Below are positions 9,194 through 17,468 of a stretch of DNA of 64,000 nucleotides, piece after piece. This DNA comes from Bacteroidia bacterium. Lineage in GTDB: Bacteria > Bacteroidota > Bacteroidia > J057. The notes beneath the pieces are model-generated. The model was not told the DNA's origin. It did no database searches and saw nothing but the letters and a program-made list of their open reading frames with translations. The stretch lies in the NCBI GenBank assembly GCA_030430205.1, contig JAUIGE010000002.1:248001-312000 (forward strand), written 5' to 3'. Positions within the stretch are counted from its first letter, which is position 1. Every line of letters begins with the position of its first letter. A program made the translations under genes and the position numbers.

Positions 9194-9544
9194 ATGAAAA
9201 ATCATTTCGTATTTACAGAAGTAGAAACCATTGAAAGGATCGTTTCCGAGAAAGTGACAGAAGCCGTAAAAAACGCTTTGCTCTCTTTGCCATCCTTTGA
9301 AGAAGGCTTTTCCAAAATATTCTCTTTTGACCAAGCCTGTGATTTCTTAGGGATCAGCAAATCCCATGGCTACAAACTGACAAGCCAAAATAAAATCCCC
9401 CACAGCAAGCGAGGCAAGCGCCTGTATTTTGATCGTGAAGTCCTGGAAGCCTGGATGCTGGAAAAGCGTGTCAAGACGCGGGATGAGATCGCGCAAGAGC
9501 TGAGTTTGTCCATGCCGAAAAAGAGAAGGGGACAATTATATTAA
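9194..9544 (+). CDS. Excisionase-like helix-turn-helix DNA-binding protein
   Basis: The protein has 116 residues. Residues ~45-95 form a MerR/excisionase-type winged helix (HTH_17): FDQACDFLGISKSHGYKLTS, then NKIPHSKRGKRLYFDREVLEAWM. Small proteins of this type bind bent DNA and act as recombination directionality factors or as regulators of replication genes. It lies 34 bp upstream of the replication initiator and is probably co-transcribed with it. The N-terminal ~40 residues are an extra amphipathic stretch (ETIERIVSEKVTEAVKNALL), typical of the Bacteroidota versions. Whether it controls excision or replication cannot be told from sequence. Confidence 0.82.
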   Translation: MKNHFVFTEVETIERIVSEKVTEAVKNALLSLPSFEEGFSKIFSFDQACDFLGISKSHGYKLTSQNKIPHSKRGKRLYFDREVLEAWMLEKRVKTRDEIAQELSLSMPKKRRGQLY

Positions 9545-9578
9545 GTTCCTTCTGTGGACACTTTCTGTCCCCAAGGTA

Positions 9579-10514
9579 ATGGTAGATTCCATTAATATAT
9601 GGTATCCCTTTTGGGATTCGAGCGATGGTTCGCTTGAGAAGCTGTCTTCTTCATTGAAGGATTGGAGCAAAATTGAAAAGGGGAATGATTTCGTGTCATA
9701 TCGTGGAAGATTAGATAATCTCCAGGTAAGTATAAGCGGGCGCGGGATTCGAGTTGTGGGAAGTGTTCCTAAATTCCTGTTTGGAAACAACTTATTCGAA
9801 ATCCAACAAGGTGATGTGAAATTATTTGCCGAAAAATTGAATGATGCTTTGGGAATAGATATGAGAAAAGGGAAACTGACTCGCCTTGATTTTGGGAATA
9901 ATCTTATTTGCAAATATCCCCCTTCGATGTATCTGGAGCATTTTGCAGATGCCCGGTATTTTACCAAAAAAAAGTATACGAGTGGAATTTCCTACCTAAA
10001 CAAGAATCGCCATTTTGCTTTGTATGATAAAATAGTTGAGGCAAAAAAAGGGGGGCAATTTATTCCTGCTCCATTCGAGCATAAAAATGTATTAAGATCA
10101 GAAGCCAGGTTAATGAATTCTGCATCCATCCTTAAATACATGAAAAAGGAATTGTATTTGGAGAACCTTGCTGACGATACTGTTTGGGAATACATGCCCA
10201 AAGTCTACCAATCCTTTTATTTTCATATCAATAGAAAAAAAGAAATGGGATACGATCTGTCACAAATTACCCAACCCAAAGATTATTATGATCTGCTTAT
10301 GATTCAGGCAATCCAATCTAAAGGAGGGTTGGAAGCTGCGTTGAAAGAAATAGATAACCTGAAAAAGCAGAACTCTTTTTCTGATAAAAGGTGCTATGCT
10401 CGGGCAAAAAAGAAGATTCGCACCTTATATGAAATCGGGACAGATTTGAGTGATAAATCTATTTTGGAAGAACTGGATGCCAAAGTAAAAGCAGCTTTCC
10501 AAAAAAGTGGATGA
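9579..10514 (+). CDS. Phage/plasmid replication initiator, gene II/X family
   Basis: This 311-residue protein has the hallmarks I associate with the gene II/X family of rolling-circle initiators. These are GSVPKFLFGNNLFE (~60-75), LTRLDFGNNLICKYP (~100-115), FALYDKI (~147) and a following block of hydrophobic and aromatic residues (VYQSFYFHIN). These proteins nick one DNA strand through a tyrosine and drive rolling-circle replication of filamentous phages and small plasmids. The start is the ATG at 9579. It is convergent with the restriction-modification gene, with 4 bp between them. Its presence in an integrated element suggests a phase of autonomous replication. The assignment is by motif memory; the nicking tyrosine was not pinned down. 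Confidence 0.7.
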   Translation: MVDSINIWYPFWDSSDGSLEKLSSSLKDWSKIEKGNDFVSYRGRLDNLQVSISGRGIRVVGSVPKFLFGNNLFEIQQGDVKLFAEKLNDALGIDMRKGKLTRLDFGNNLICKYPPSMYLEHFADARYFTKKKYTSGISYLNKNRHFALYDKIVEAKKGGQFIPAPFEHKNVLRSEARLMNSASILKYMKKELYLENLADDTVWEYMPKVYQSFYFHINRKKEMGYDLSQITQPKDYYDLLMIQAIQSKGGLEAALKEIDNLKKQNSFSDKRCYARAKKKIRTLYEIGTDLSDKSILEELDAKVKAAFQKSG

Positions 10515-10518
10515 TCTA

Positions 10519-13500
10519 CTATTCCCCCATAAAATCCACCTCATCTATCTCCTTCATAATCCTATCCGTCTCCGTCAACGCCTTGATAATGCGCATATAA
10601 TGCTTCACATCATCATAGGATAATTCCCTGCCTTGGCGGTCTTTCAACCACTTCTGAGCGGGTTGAAAGCCTCCGACATAGAATTCCCAAGCGATAAGTG
10701 GAACGCCTTCAAAATATACCTCATCATTAATATAAACCCGCTCTTGAGAAATATCAAAGGACTTCTTCCCGATCCTTTCTACCCCCATATTATCTCCACC
10801 ATCAAACCGAATATGATGTTGGTCGAGTTTGGGAGATTCCATCAGGTGAAGTTGTCGTAGTTCTTCACCAAGTTTTCCTAATTGCCAAAAAGTTTCTTGA
10901 TCGGCGGGATATGGAATTTTAGGAAAATCTATTTTTAGTTCACTTTTAAATTCTTGACGATATTTAGGACTATGTAAAATCGCATATATATAATCTAATA
11001 AATTTAAAGGACTAAAGGAATCGAATTTAGGGCCTTCAACTATTTCCTGGTCAACAATAAGCTTTAGCCCTAAAATATTTTCAATTTTTTTTATGTGGAT
11101 ATTGTTGAAGTTTGGTCGGCACAAAGGCTCCAATTGGTTACTAAGGCTCAATTGGCCATCTTTTTCCTTGTAAACATAAAGCGGAAAACAATATGTTCGT
11201 TCTTTTGTCTGAAGAGAAATAGAATTCCCTTCCCCCACCAATCTTGATATAAAAACGTGTTGGTAATCAAATGTACTTTGTTGTCGGCATGATAAAAGAT
11301 TGTAATTTGGATTATTAAGATGGTGGATAAGAGTTGGTCTGGAATAAGCGATAAAACCTTTGGATTTATTAGGCAATAAGGTAAATCTATTATCAAAGGG
11401 ACGATACATAATCCGCCCAATTGCATGATTGTTCTTCTTTATATCTTCAATTGCTGTTTTTAATACCCAATCACGAGAATCTGATTTAATCTGGTATTTT
11501 TGTCTTAAAGTTTCTTCTGAAAGCTGAGTGAAATCTGATAATACATTCTTCAAAGATTCTTGAGTAAAATGAATCGCAACGTTGTCATTCTGTGAAGAAG
11601 AACCTACAGAAGATACAGGGAATAGGTCATGGATTGAAAGCCACGAATTATATAATTCACTTTTCTTTTTAAATGGTATAAAAAAATAATTGGGAGAAAT
11701 AGGGTTTAGGTAAGTCCAATTTATTTCGCTAATATTTTCTTTTTCTAAAAAATGGTACTTTTCTTCTCTCTTACCAACAAAATCTCTGTGATAGACTTCG
11801 GCATGTGTTTTTGAGATTGAAGTCTTTACCATTAATGATATACAAACTCCTTGTTGAATATCGAATACATTCTTATCTGGTGTACCATCTTTAGTAATTT
11901 CCCTTTTCTTAGAGCTTCCATGCAAATCAAAAATGTAAATTTTTTCGAATGATTCTAAAAGGTGCTTCCTCATTTGTCGATGAATGATTCCATCAATAAA
12001 TGAGTTATTTGAAATATAGGCGAAAACTCCCTTGCCTCTCTTCTCAATAAAATTTTCGGCAAAACGAATAAACTTAATATAATCATCGGATAGTGGGTTT
12101 ATGTTTCGTTCATTTAAATCTTTTTTATAATCCTTCATTAAGTGTTCAATCCAGGCCGATTTATTTGAGCTGCTTATACTATATGGAGGATTTCCAATAA
12201 CACACATAATCGGCATATCCTTTTTTATCCGATTCGCCTCATCACTCTCTCGGCTTAACCAGGATGAAAAAAGCGTACCCGTATCTGGATGCGCTTCTTC
12301 CAGGCTATTGGTCAGGTACACACTCAGTCGTTTTTTAGGCTCAGCTCCCGTCTCTCTCAATGCCAAATCCAGCTTCAAATGTGCCATGGCATAAGATGCC
12401 ATTAACAATTCAAAACCATGAATCCTTGGAAGCAAATCATCATTTACATACTTATTCCATAGAGCTGGCATGTGGCCCATTTTGCTATGGATTTCCTGTA
12501 TCACACGCGCTAAAAAAGTGCCTGTGCCTGTGGCCGGGTCGAGAACTTGTACTTTGTGGATTTCTCTTTCGATCTCCTTAAAACCGCTTTTGGTTCGCTT
12601 GTCAGGGGTTTGAGTTTGTACTGTGATCGTGGTTTTGCTGGTATCTGCCAGGCCATCAGCTAGGCCAAATTCCGTTTTCAATACCTCATCCACCGCCCGA
12701 ACGATAAAATCAACCACAGGCTCAGGCGTGTACCATACCCCACGGGCTTTCCTGAGTTTGCTATCATATTCCGCCAAAAAATCTTCATAGAAGTGAACAA
12801 TCGGGTCATTGCGTTTGCTCGCTTTTCCATAGCCCGCTAATATTTCTCTGACATTGCAAGCCCTGAATACCTCTACCAAATCATCTACAATCCAGACCAA
12901 TCTATCATCCAAATCCAGCGCTCCTATTTGGCCGAATAGCTGACGCAAAAAAGGATTGGTTTTAGGTAGCAATTCTGCCGCTTCCATCCTGCTAAAGTCC
13001 TCTAAGGTGTAATCATTCAGCCTTGCAGCAAATAAGCCATAGGTAATAGTCTGAGCATAGACATCTGCAAAGCTTTCTTCTGTCATATCGTGAATCAGTA
13101 TCCTTCTGAAAGATTCTAATTGATTTCTCAAATCTCCCCCTTGGTCATCTTCATCATGCAAAGCATTAAATATGACATCTTTTATCATACGGGCTTTCGC
13201 TGCCATCATAGAAGCTAGTTTACTGGAAGATTTGATGGTTTGCCCATAGGTGAGGGTAAAATTTAATAGACGATCCTGAAGGCGCTTAAAATCGCTCCTG
13301 TGAGCTTCTATATTGCTGCCATCGGCCGTGCCTATGGATATGGTATCTACTAGCTCATCTTCACGATAAAAGCGAAATTCGAGGTAATCCGTCAGGATGA
13401 AATTATTTCCCAATCCCCCACCAAAATATTTCTTCACCTGGGCTTTGGTATCCTTTCTATCCAGGATATTGGGGATGATGTCTTTTGCTTCGATGTAGCC

Positions 13501-13692
13501 AATGGGGATTTCCTTTTTGGTGAGAATGTAATCAGGCGCTCCCACCTTCACCCGCTTGGGTTCATTGGTGACGGTGGTATCTGTGGCGATACTTTCTATC
13601 AGTTGTTGGAGGTATGTGCGATAGGTGTGTTCTGTGGCTATACCTTGGCGATACTTCGCGGCTACTTCTTCAAAATACTGTTCTATTGTCAT
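10519..13692 (-). CDS. Type ISP/IIG-like restriction-modification enzyme (single polypeptide)
   Basis: A single chain of 1057 residues from the ATG at 13692 (MTIEQYFEEVAAKYRQG). A TTG 21 codons upstream is a less likely start. The N-terminus has a PD-(D/E)xK nuclease motif: PD at 53-54, then GYIEAKD with E68 and K70. A helical linker follows. The N6-adenine methyltransferase core has WYTPEPVVDFIV (~320), motif I LDPATGTGTF (~384-393) and motif IV GNPPYS (~500-505). The last ~400 residues should be the target recognition region. There is no helicase domain between nuclease and methylase, unlike LlaGI/LlaBIII, so this is the short form. It should cut unmodified DNA and methylate the host. It is the main cargo of the tRNA-Asn element. 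Confidence 0.87.
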   Translation of the reverse strand: MTIEQYFEEVAAKYRQGIATEHTYRTYLQQLIESIATDTTVTNEPKRVKVGAPDYILTKKEIPIGYIEAKDIIPNILDRKDTKAQVKKYFGGGLGNNFILTDYLEFRFYREDELVDTISIGTADGSNIEAHRSDFKRLQDRLLNFTLTYGQTIKSSSKLASMMAAKARMIKDVIFNALHDEDDQGGDLRNQLESFRRILIHDMTEESFADVYAQTITYGLFAARLNDYTLEDFSRMEAAELLPKTNPFLRQLFGQIGALDLDDRLVWIVDDLVEVFRACNVREILAGYGKASKRNDPIVHFYEDFLAEYDSKLRKARGVWYTPEPVVDFIVRAVDEVLKTEFGLADGLADTSKTTITVQTQTPDKRTKSGFKEIEREIHKVQVLDPATGTGTFLARVIQEIHSKMGHMPALWNKYVNDDLLPRIHGFELLMASYAMAHLKLDLALRETGAEPKKRLSVYLTNSLEEAHPDTGTLFSSWLSRESDEANRIKKDMPIMCVIGNPPYSISSSNKSAWIEHLMKDYKKDLNERNINPLSDDYIKFIRFAENFIEKRGKGVFAYISNNSFIDGIIHRQMRKHLLESFEKIYIFDLHGSSKKREITKDGTPDKNVFDIQQGVCISLMVKTSISKTHAEVYHRDFVGKREEKYHFLEKENISEINWTYLNPISPNYFFIPFKKKSELYNSWLSIHDLFPVSSVGSSSQNDNVAIHFTQESLKNVLSDFTQLSEETLRQKYQIKSDSRDWVLKTAIEDIKKNNHAIGRIMYRPFDNRFTLLPNKSKGFIAYSRPTLIHHLNNPNYNLLSCRQQSTFDYQHVFISRLVGEGNSISLQTKERTYCFPLYVYKEKDGQLSLSNQLEPLCRPNFNNIHIKKIENILGLKLIVDQEIVEGPKFDSFSPLNLLDYIYAILHSPKYRQEFKSELKIDFPKIPYPADQETFWQLGKLGEELRQLHLMESPKLDQHHIRFDGGDNMGVERIGKKSFDISQERVYINDEVYFEGVPLIAWEFYVGGFQPAQKWLKDRQGRELSYDDVKHYMRIIKALTETDRIMKEIDEVDFMGE

Positions 13693-13807
13693 GTCGTAAG
13701 GTAGGTTACTTGGAAAAAAAGGCTTCTCCTGATTTTCAAAATATGTGAGAATCAAATAAGGTAAAAACCACCAAAAAACCTTATCTTCTCTAAAGATTTA
13801 GGTTATC

Positions 13808-14419
13808 ATGGGCCGAATAGGTACATCCCCAATATTAGTAGAAGATTGCAGAATCATCCCCCTCAAACGCTTGAGAGAGCTGGGTTTTCTGGAACCCAAC
13901 CGATTTATCAAATCGAATATTCACTTCTCCTATAATGGAGAAAGAACCGCCAGCATTGATTTAGAATCTTCCACCTATCCGGGTGATTCTTATATCAGAT
14001 TAATCTACATTTTTACTGAAAGTAAAAAGGAAGTGGATTACAAAATCCCATTGGTCCGGGTTGCGTCAAATTTGGGGATAGGCTTTCGCTATTACTTTGT
14101 TTGCCCCTACACCCATAAGCAATGCGTAAAACTCTATATGCCTCCTCATGAGCATTACTTTTTGCATCGGGAAGCCTTTCCCTACCTTGTCTATGATAAG
14201 CAGACACAAAGCAAGTATTGGCGCTCCTGGGATAATAATCTCATTGCACTATTTTTCAAATGGGATGATTTGCAAAGAGAAATTGAAGAGAGGCCCAAAT
14301 ACACAAAATTATTTTACCGTGGAAAACCTACGCCTTTTTTGCAAAAGCTCATCAAAATGGAAAATCGTTTGGTAGGTGTCACGAAAGGTGATCTGCAAAG
14401 GGCATTGAATGAATTTTGA
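13808..14419 (+). CDS. Hypothetical protein, first of a tandem paralogous pair
   Basis: The protein has 203 residues. It is clearly related to the next gene: both share LKRLRE.G.LEPNR, the KxPLVRV.SNLG.GFRYYF.CP block, HREA.P.L.YDKQ and YRG.PTP near the end. The central block matches the layout of zinc-ribbon proteins found near integrases in other phyla (RPWF.CP..GRR...LY, then F.CR.C..L.Y.SQ), but of the second CxxC only FLHREAFP is left. The first pair survives as CPYTHKQC. It is divergent from the restriction-modification gene across a ~115-bp gap. Function unknown; a nucleic-acid-binding role would be a guess. Confidence 0.75.
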   Translation: MGRIGTSPILVEDCRIIPLKRLRELGFLEPNRFIKSNIHFSYNGERTASIDLESSTYPGDSYIRLIYIFTESKKEVDYKIPLVRVASNLGIGFRYYFVCPYTHKQCVKLYMPPHEHYFLHREAFPYLVYDKQTQSKYWRSWDNNLIALFFKWDDLQREIEERPKYTKLFYRGKPTPFLQKLIKMENRLVGVTKGDLQRALNEF

Positions 14420-14430
14420 AATTGAGAGCC

Positions 14431-15042
14431 ATGAGAATGACAGGAAGAAACTATCCCCTATTGGTAGAAAGTTGTAAAACCTTATCTCTCAAAAGACTGA
14501 GAGAATGGGGATACCTGGAACCCAACCGGATTAAATCAGGGGGAATCATTTTCACTTCACGCGGCAAGGAATCAGGAAGCATGCAAATCCTGTCTTCCAC
14601 TTTTGAAGGTAAAGAGTACATTCGGTTGATGTATTACTTTGCGAATACAGGAGAAGAGTTTGATTACAAAGTCCCCTTGGTTCGGGTCCCTTCTAATCTT
14701 GGGAAAGGCTTTCGCTATTATTTCCTTTGTCCTGTGACCTCCAGGCGCTGCATGAAACTCTATCGCCCTCCCATGAAAGATTTATTCCTGCATCGGGAAG
14801 CTTATCCCAGCTTGATCTACGATAAGCAAGTGGCGTCTAAGAAGATGAGGGTTTGGGAGAAGCTGGTAATTGGATTGGTGAAGAAGGAAGATGAGCTTTT
14901 TAAGGAGATTTTGAATAGGCCTAAATATGCGAAGCATTATTATAGGGGGATTCCTACGCCTAAGATGAGGCGGTATTTGAAGGTGAGGGATGAGTTGAGG
15001 CGGTATTCGCGGGAGGATTTTGAGCGGGTGGTATATGGGTGA
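14431..15042 (+). CDS. Hypothetical protein, second of a tandem paralogous pair
   Basis: This 203-residue protein is the paralogue of the gene before it and starts 11 bp after that gene's stop, from the ATG at 14431. A TTG at 14416 would overlap the preceding stop. The order of motifs is the same: LKRLREWGYLEPNRI, a beta-rich middle (SMQILSSTFEGKEYIRLMYYF), VPSNLGKGFRYYFLCP, RRCMKLYRPP, FLHREAYPSLIYDKQ and YYRGIPTPKMRRYL. The C-terminus is very basic. The pair is surely one transcription unit born by duplication. The zinc-ribbon cysteines are partly lost, as in the sister protein. Function unknown. Confidence 0.75.
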   Translation: MRMTGRNYPLLVESCKTLSLKRLREWGYLEPNRIKSGGIIFTSRGKESGSMQILSSTFEGKEYIRLMYYFANTGEEFDYKVPLVRVPSNLGKGFRYYFLCPVTSRRCMKLYRPPMKDLFLHREAYPSLIYDKQVASKKMRVWEKLVIGLVKKEDELFKEILNRPKYAKHYYRGIPTPKMRRYLKVRDELRRYSREDFERVVYG

Positions 15043-15103
15043 GTTTCTGAAAACTCAGCTATAAAAACATACAAATATCTCTTAAAGGCACTAAATTAGA
15101 GTA

Positions 15104-15685
15104 ATGAGAAAGATAATTATATACACAATCATAATACTCATATATGGTATTGGCTATTCCCAACCTATATCATTAAGTGATATTGAGAGCGGAATAAAAG
15201 ACAATGATGCCTTAATTGAAAAACTACTTGGAAAAGAATGGATATTCATAGGGAAAAAAATAGAAACCCATTGGGCAGATGCATTTCCTAAAGAGTATAA
15301 CTATTTAAAAGATTCGAAGTCTCCAAATCATATTATGACTCAAACAGGTTTTGTCAGTGATAGGAGCTTTGCAATGGTGATTACACTAATTGAAAACTCG
15401 CCAAACCTATTGCCATATATTGGGATAGACTTGGAAATAGATGAAGACTTAAAAATAATATATGAGTACATTGAGAGGCATATAAAAATTAATTATGAGA
15501 AGACTAATTTTTATTATAAAGAAAAATTATGGCTAACGGATAAGGGGGGATATATAACTGAATACAAGCGTAAATTCAATAGTATGGAAGGAGGATTTGA
15601 GGGGATAAGTGTACATACATATAAAGTATTTAACTCTACCACGGGAAAAATGAAGTACTACCTAATCTTTCAACCTTATAAATAA
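15104..15685 (+). CDS. Small secreted hypothetical protein (element cargo)
   Basis: The protein has 193 residues and begins with a signal peptide or signal anchor (MRKIIIYTIIILIYGIGYSQ) whose end resembles a Bacteroidota signal peptidase site. The rest alternates polar and aromatic residues (WIFIGKKIETHWADAFPKE; FNSTTGKMKYYLIFQPYK) and has no motif I know. The gene is the most AT-rich in the element, which points to a foreign origin. It lies between the paralogous pair and the integrase. It may act outside the cytoplasm, perhaps as a cargo or superinfection function, but nothing in the sequence decides this. Confidence 0.65.
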   Translation: MRKIIIYTIIILIYGIGYSQPISLSDIESGIKDNDALIEKLLGKEWIFIGKKIETHWADAFPKEYNYLKDSKSPNHIMTQTGFVSDRSFAMVITLIENSPNLLPYIGIDLEIDEDLKIIYEYIERHIKINYEKTNFYYKEKLWLTDKGGYITEYKRKFNSMEGGFEGISVHTYKVFNSTTGKMKYYLIFQPYK

Positions 15686-15758
15686 AAAAGTCCATCCGAA
15701 AGGCGCTGGTTATTTCATCAATCGGCTTATTAGGCCGAAATCATTCCCAAACATAATC

Positions 15759-17003
15759 TTAAACTTCCTTGTCAGACTTCGGAATCAACAAATTAGCATA
15801 CTCCCGCTTCATCTTATCTTCAAAGCTATCCAAATAGTTCTCAGTCGTCTTCAAATCACTATGCCCCAAGCTCTCACTAATAAAGGCGATAGAAGCCCCT
15901 GAGCGCTTCAATACAGTCGAAAAAGAGTGACGGGCTGAATAGGTGGTTACATTCTTTTCTATGCCTACATCGGCCGCTATGCGCTTCATATACTTATTGA
16001 CGGTCTTGGTTGCTTGCCTGATTAATGAGAGTTCGCGCTGTGGACTGATTCCTTTTTCCAGGATCGGGAAAATATAGGTATCTGGTTTGGCGGGTTTGTT
16101 TCCCCATTGTTTGATAATGGCTTTGGCTTGTGGGGTCAAAAAAGCAGTAATCGCCTTTTGATTTTGGCGGTTTGTCCTTTCCGTTTTCGCCCGAATGAAA
16201 GAAAGCATATCCCCTTCCACATTCTTGTATTTCAGCAAGGCTATATCTTTGAGGTTGATGCCGTTGCAAAAGTAGCTAAACATCCACAGATCACGTGACC
16301 GCTCTTCTGTACTTCCCTTGGGAGCAGGATAGGAAAATATCTTTTCGATCTCTTCCATGGTCAAAGCCTTTTTGACGTTCCTTCCTGCTGGGATTTGATA
16401 TTTATGTTTTCCAAAAGGGTATTGAGCTTGAGGAACTACGCTCTCTCTGATAGCCTGATTGTAGATCGCTCTTAAATTGCGGAGGTAGATACCAACGGTG
16501 GTGAGGGTTTTATCCTGATTAAGCATCCATTTTTCATATCCTTCTAAAAACTCAACTGTGATCTCATCGAAGGGTAACTTCTTTCTGGAAACAAAAGCCT
16601 TGAAGGAAGTCAGGCTTGCCGAATAGCTGTATGCTGTTCCCGCTCTGCCATCTGCATCCAGCTTATCAATGTAGGCTTGAAAAGCGGCAAAGACATCTCT
16701 TATATCATGCTTCTTTGAATTGTACTGCTTTTCAAAAGCCTGAAAGCTAAAGGGGGAAAGATTGCGGATGACTTCCCAGGCCTTTTCTTCAATGCTGGTA
16801 AGTTGAAGCCTCAATTGCTTGTAATCATTCCTTGGGCGATCTCCCATTACTTTGTCATAGTCTTCTGCTGTCAGGGAAAGACCTGTCCCATAGTATTTTT
16901 GCTTTCGATGAAAAGTTAGCCTGAGTTTCAGGGGGAAGGTGCCATCTTTCTTAGCTCTTCTTGTATCCAGGATGATAGCGGTGCTTACAGTATTGTTTAT
17001 CAT
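15759..17003 (-). CDS. Tyrosine-type integrase of the tRNA-Asn element
   Basis: The protein has 414 residues from the ATG at 17003 (MINNTVSTAIILDTRRAKKDG); a longer frame upstream is unlikely to be used. It has an arm-binding N-terminus (GTFPLKLRLTFHRKQKYYG), a SAM-like core-binding domain (~100-200) and a catalytic domain with SARHSFSTVLKRSG, LGHSDLKTTENYLDSF and the nucleophile Tyr in ENYL. Where Arg I usually stands, the sequence reads FCNGINLKDIALLK without an obvious Arg in place. This version is common in Bacteroidota elements as far as I recall. The gene reads away from attR, ~160 bp from it. It should integrate and excise the element at tRNA-Asn. Confidence 0.93.
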   Translation of the reverse strand: MINNTVSTAIILDTRRAKKDGTFPLKLRLTFHRKQKYYGTGLSLTAEDYDKVMGDRPRNDYKQLRLQLTSIEEKAWEVIRNLSPFSFQAFEKQYNSKKHDIRDVFAAFQAYIDKLDADGRAGTAYSYSASLTSFKAFVSRKKLPFDEITVEFLEGYEKWMLNQDKTLTTVGIYLRNLRAIYNQAIRESVVPQAQYPFGKHKYQIPAGRNVKKALTMEEIEKIFSYPAPKGSTEERSRDLWMFSYFCNGINLKDIALLKYKNVEGDMLSFIRAKTERTNRQNQKAITAFLTPQAKAIIKQWGNKPAKPDTYIFPILEKGISPQRELSLIRQATKTVNKYMKRIAADVGIEKNVTTYSARHSFSTVLKRSGASIAFISESLGHSDLKTTENYLDSFEDKMKREYANLLIPKSDKEV

Positions 17004-17166
17004 GTATGCAAATAAATAATTTGCATACAATTTGCAATACAAAAATCACATAAATGAACTATTGAAAAGAAATGAAAAGAAGACGTTTTATTTGTAAGTA
17101 TCTGATTATTAGGTATTTTTAACAAATATGCAAGATGGATAACAAGCTCAGAGAATAGCCTGATTG

Positions 17167-17212
17167 TGACTGTTAATCAATAGGTCCTTGGTTCGAGTCC
17201 AAGAGGAGGAGC
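17167..17212 (+). repeat. attR: 46-bp direct repeat of the tRNA-Asn 3' half
   Basis: The sequence is identical to 7921-7966. It lacks the tRNA 5' half, so it is not a working tRNA. It is followed at once by what was probably the original tRNA terminator. Confidence 0.93.
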
Positions 17213-17215
17213 AAG

Positions 17216-17243
17216 AGCCATCCATTTATGGGTGGCTTTTTTG
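17216..17243 (+). terminator. Hairpin terminator, original tRNA-Asn terminator displaced by integration
   Basis: AGCCATCC pairs with GGGTGGCT (one G-U) across a short loop and is followed by TTTTTTG. Its place directly after attR suggests it once ended the tRNA-Asn transcript before the element inserted. Confidence 0.7.
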
Positions 17244-17260
17244 TTTTTAATACATCCCTA

Positions 17261-17432
17261 AGCCCCGAAGGGGCGAGAGACATCAACACAGGGCAACGCC
17301 CTGTGACAAACAGCTTCCACATAGTAGCCCTGGAAGGGCGACATACCTGATACTTCGCCCTTCCAGGGCTCTTGCAGCTTATAGCGTTATCATAGGGCTT
17401 TGCCCTATGTTGCTGTATATCGCCCCTGCGGG
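17261..17432. repeat. Cluster of REP-like GC palindromes
   Basis: Four palindromes lie in a row: AGCCCCGAAGGGGCG (17261-17275), CACAGGG...CCCTGTG (17287-17305), a longer one with arms AGCCCTGGAAGGGCG and CGCCCTTCCAGGGCT (17326-17370), and CATAGGGCTTTGCCCTATG (17391-17409). A fifth, built on GCCCCTGCGGGGC, is split by the IS insertion. There is no coding content here. Confidence 0.75.
17424..17432. repeat. 9-bp target site duplication, left copy
   Basis: CCCTGCGGG directly abuts the left inverted repeat of the IS and is identical to 19048-19056. Nine bp is the duplication length of Tn5/IS50. Confidence 0.9.
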
Positions 17433-17451
17433 CTACGGTCTATACACAAGT
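17433..17451 (+). repeat. Left terminal inverted repeat of the IS (19 bp)
   Basis: The sequence is CTACGGTCTATACACAAGT, and it pairs with 19029-19047 over the outer 16 bp. Confidence 0.88.
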
Positions 17452-17468
17452 TACTACGGAAAACCAGA

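Larger units (their letters stand above)
7967..17212. mobile_element. Integrated element in tRNA-Asn (about 9.2 kb)
   Basis: The segment between the two 46-bp att repeats has its own integrase next to the right end, an excisionase-like HTH protein, a gene II/X-type replication initiator, a restriction-modification enzyme and four genes of unknown role. It has no capsid, relaxase, type IV secretion or portal genes that I can recognise. It therefore looks like an integrating rolling-circle plasmid or phage satellite rather than a full prophage or conjugative element. Several of its genes (8065-9126, 15104-15685) are visibly more AT-rich than the flanking chromosome. The boundaries are seen directly; the lifestyle is inferred. 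Confidence 0.88.

Noticed and set aside
17167-17212. A second tRNA-Asn
   Set aside because: Only the 3' half is present, without acceptor 5' strand or D arm. It is the attR repeat.
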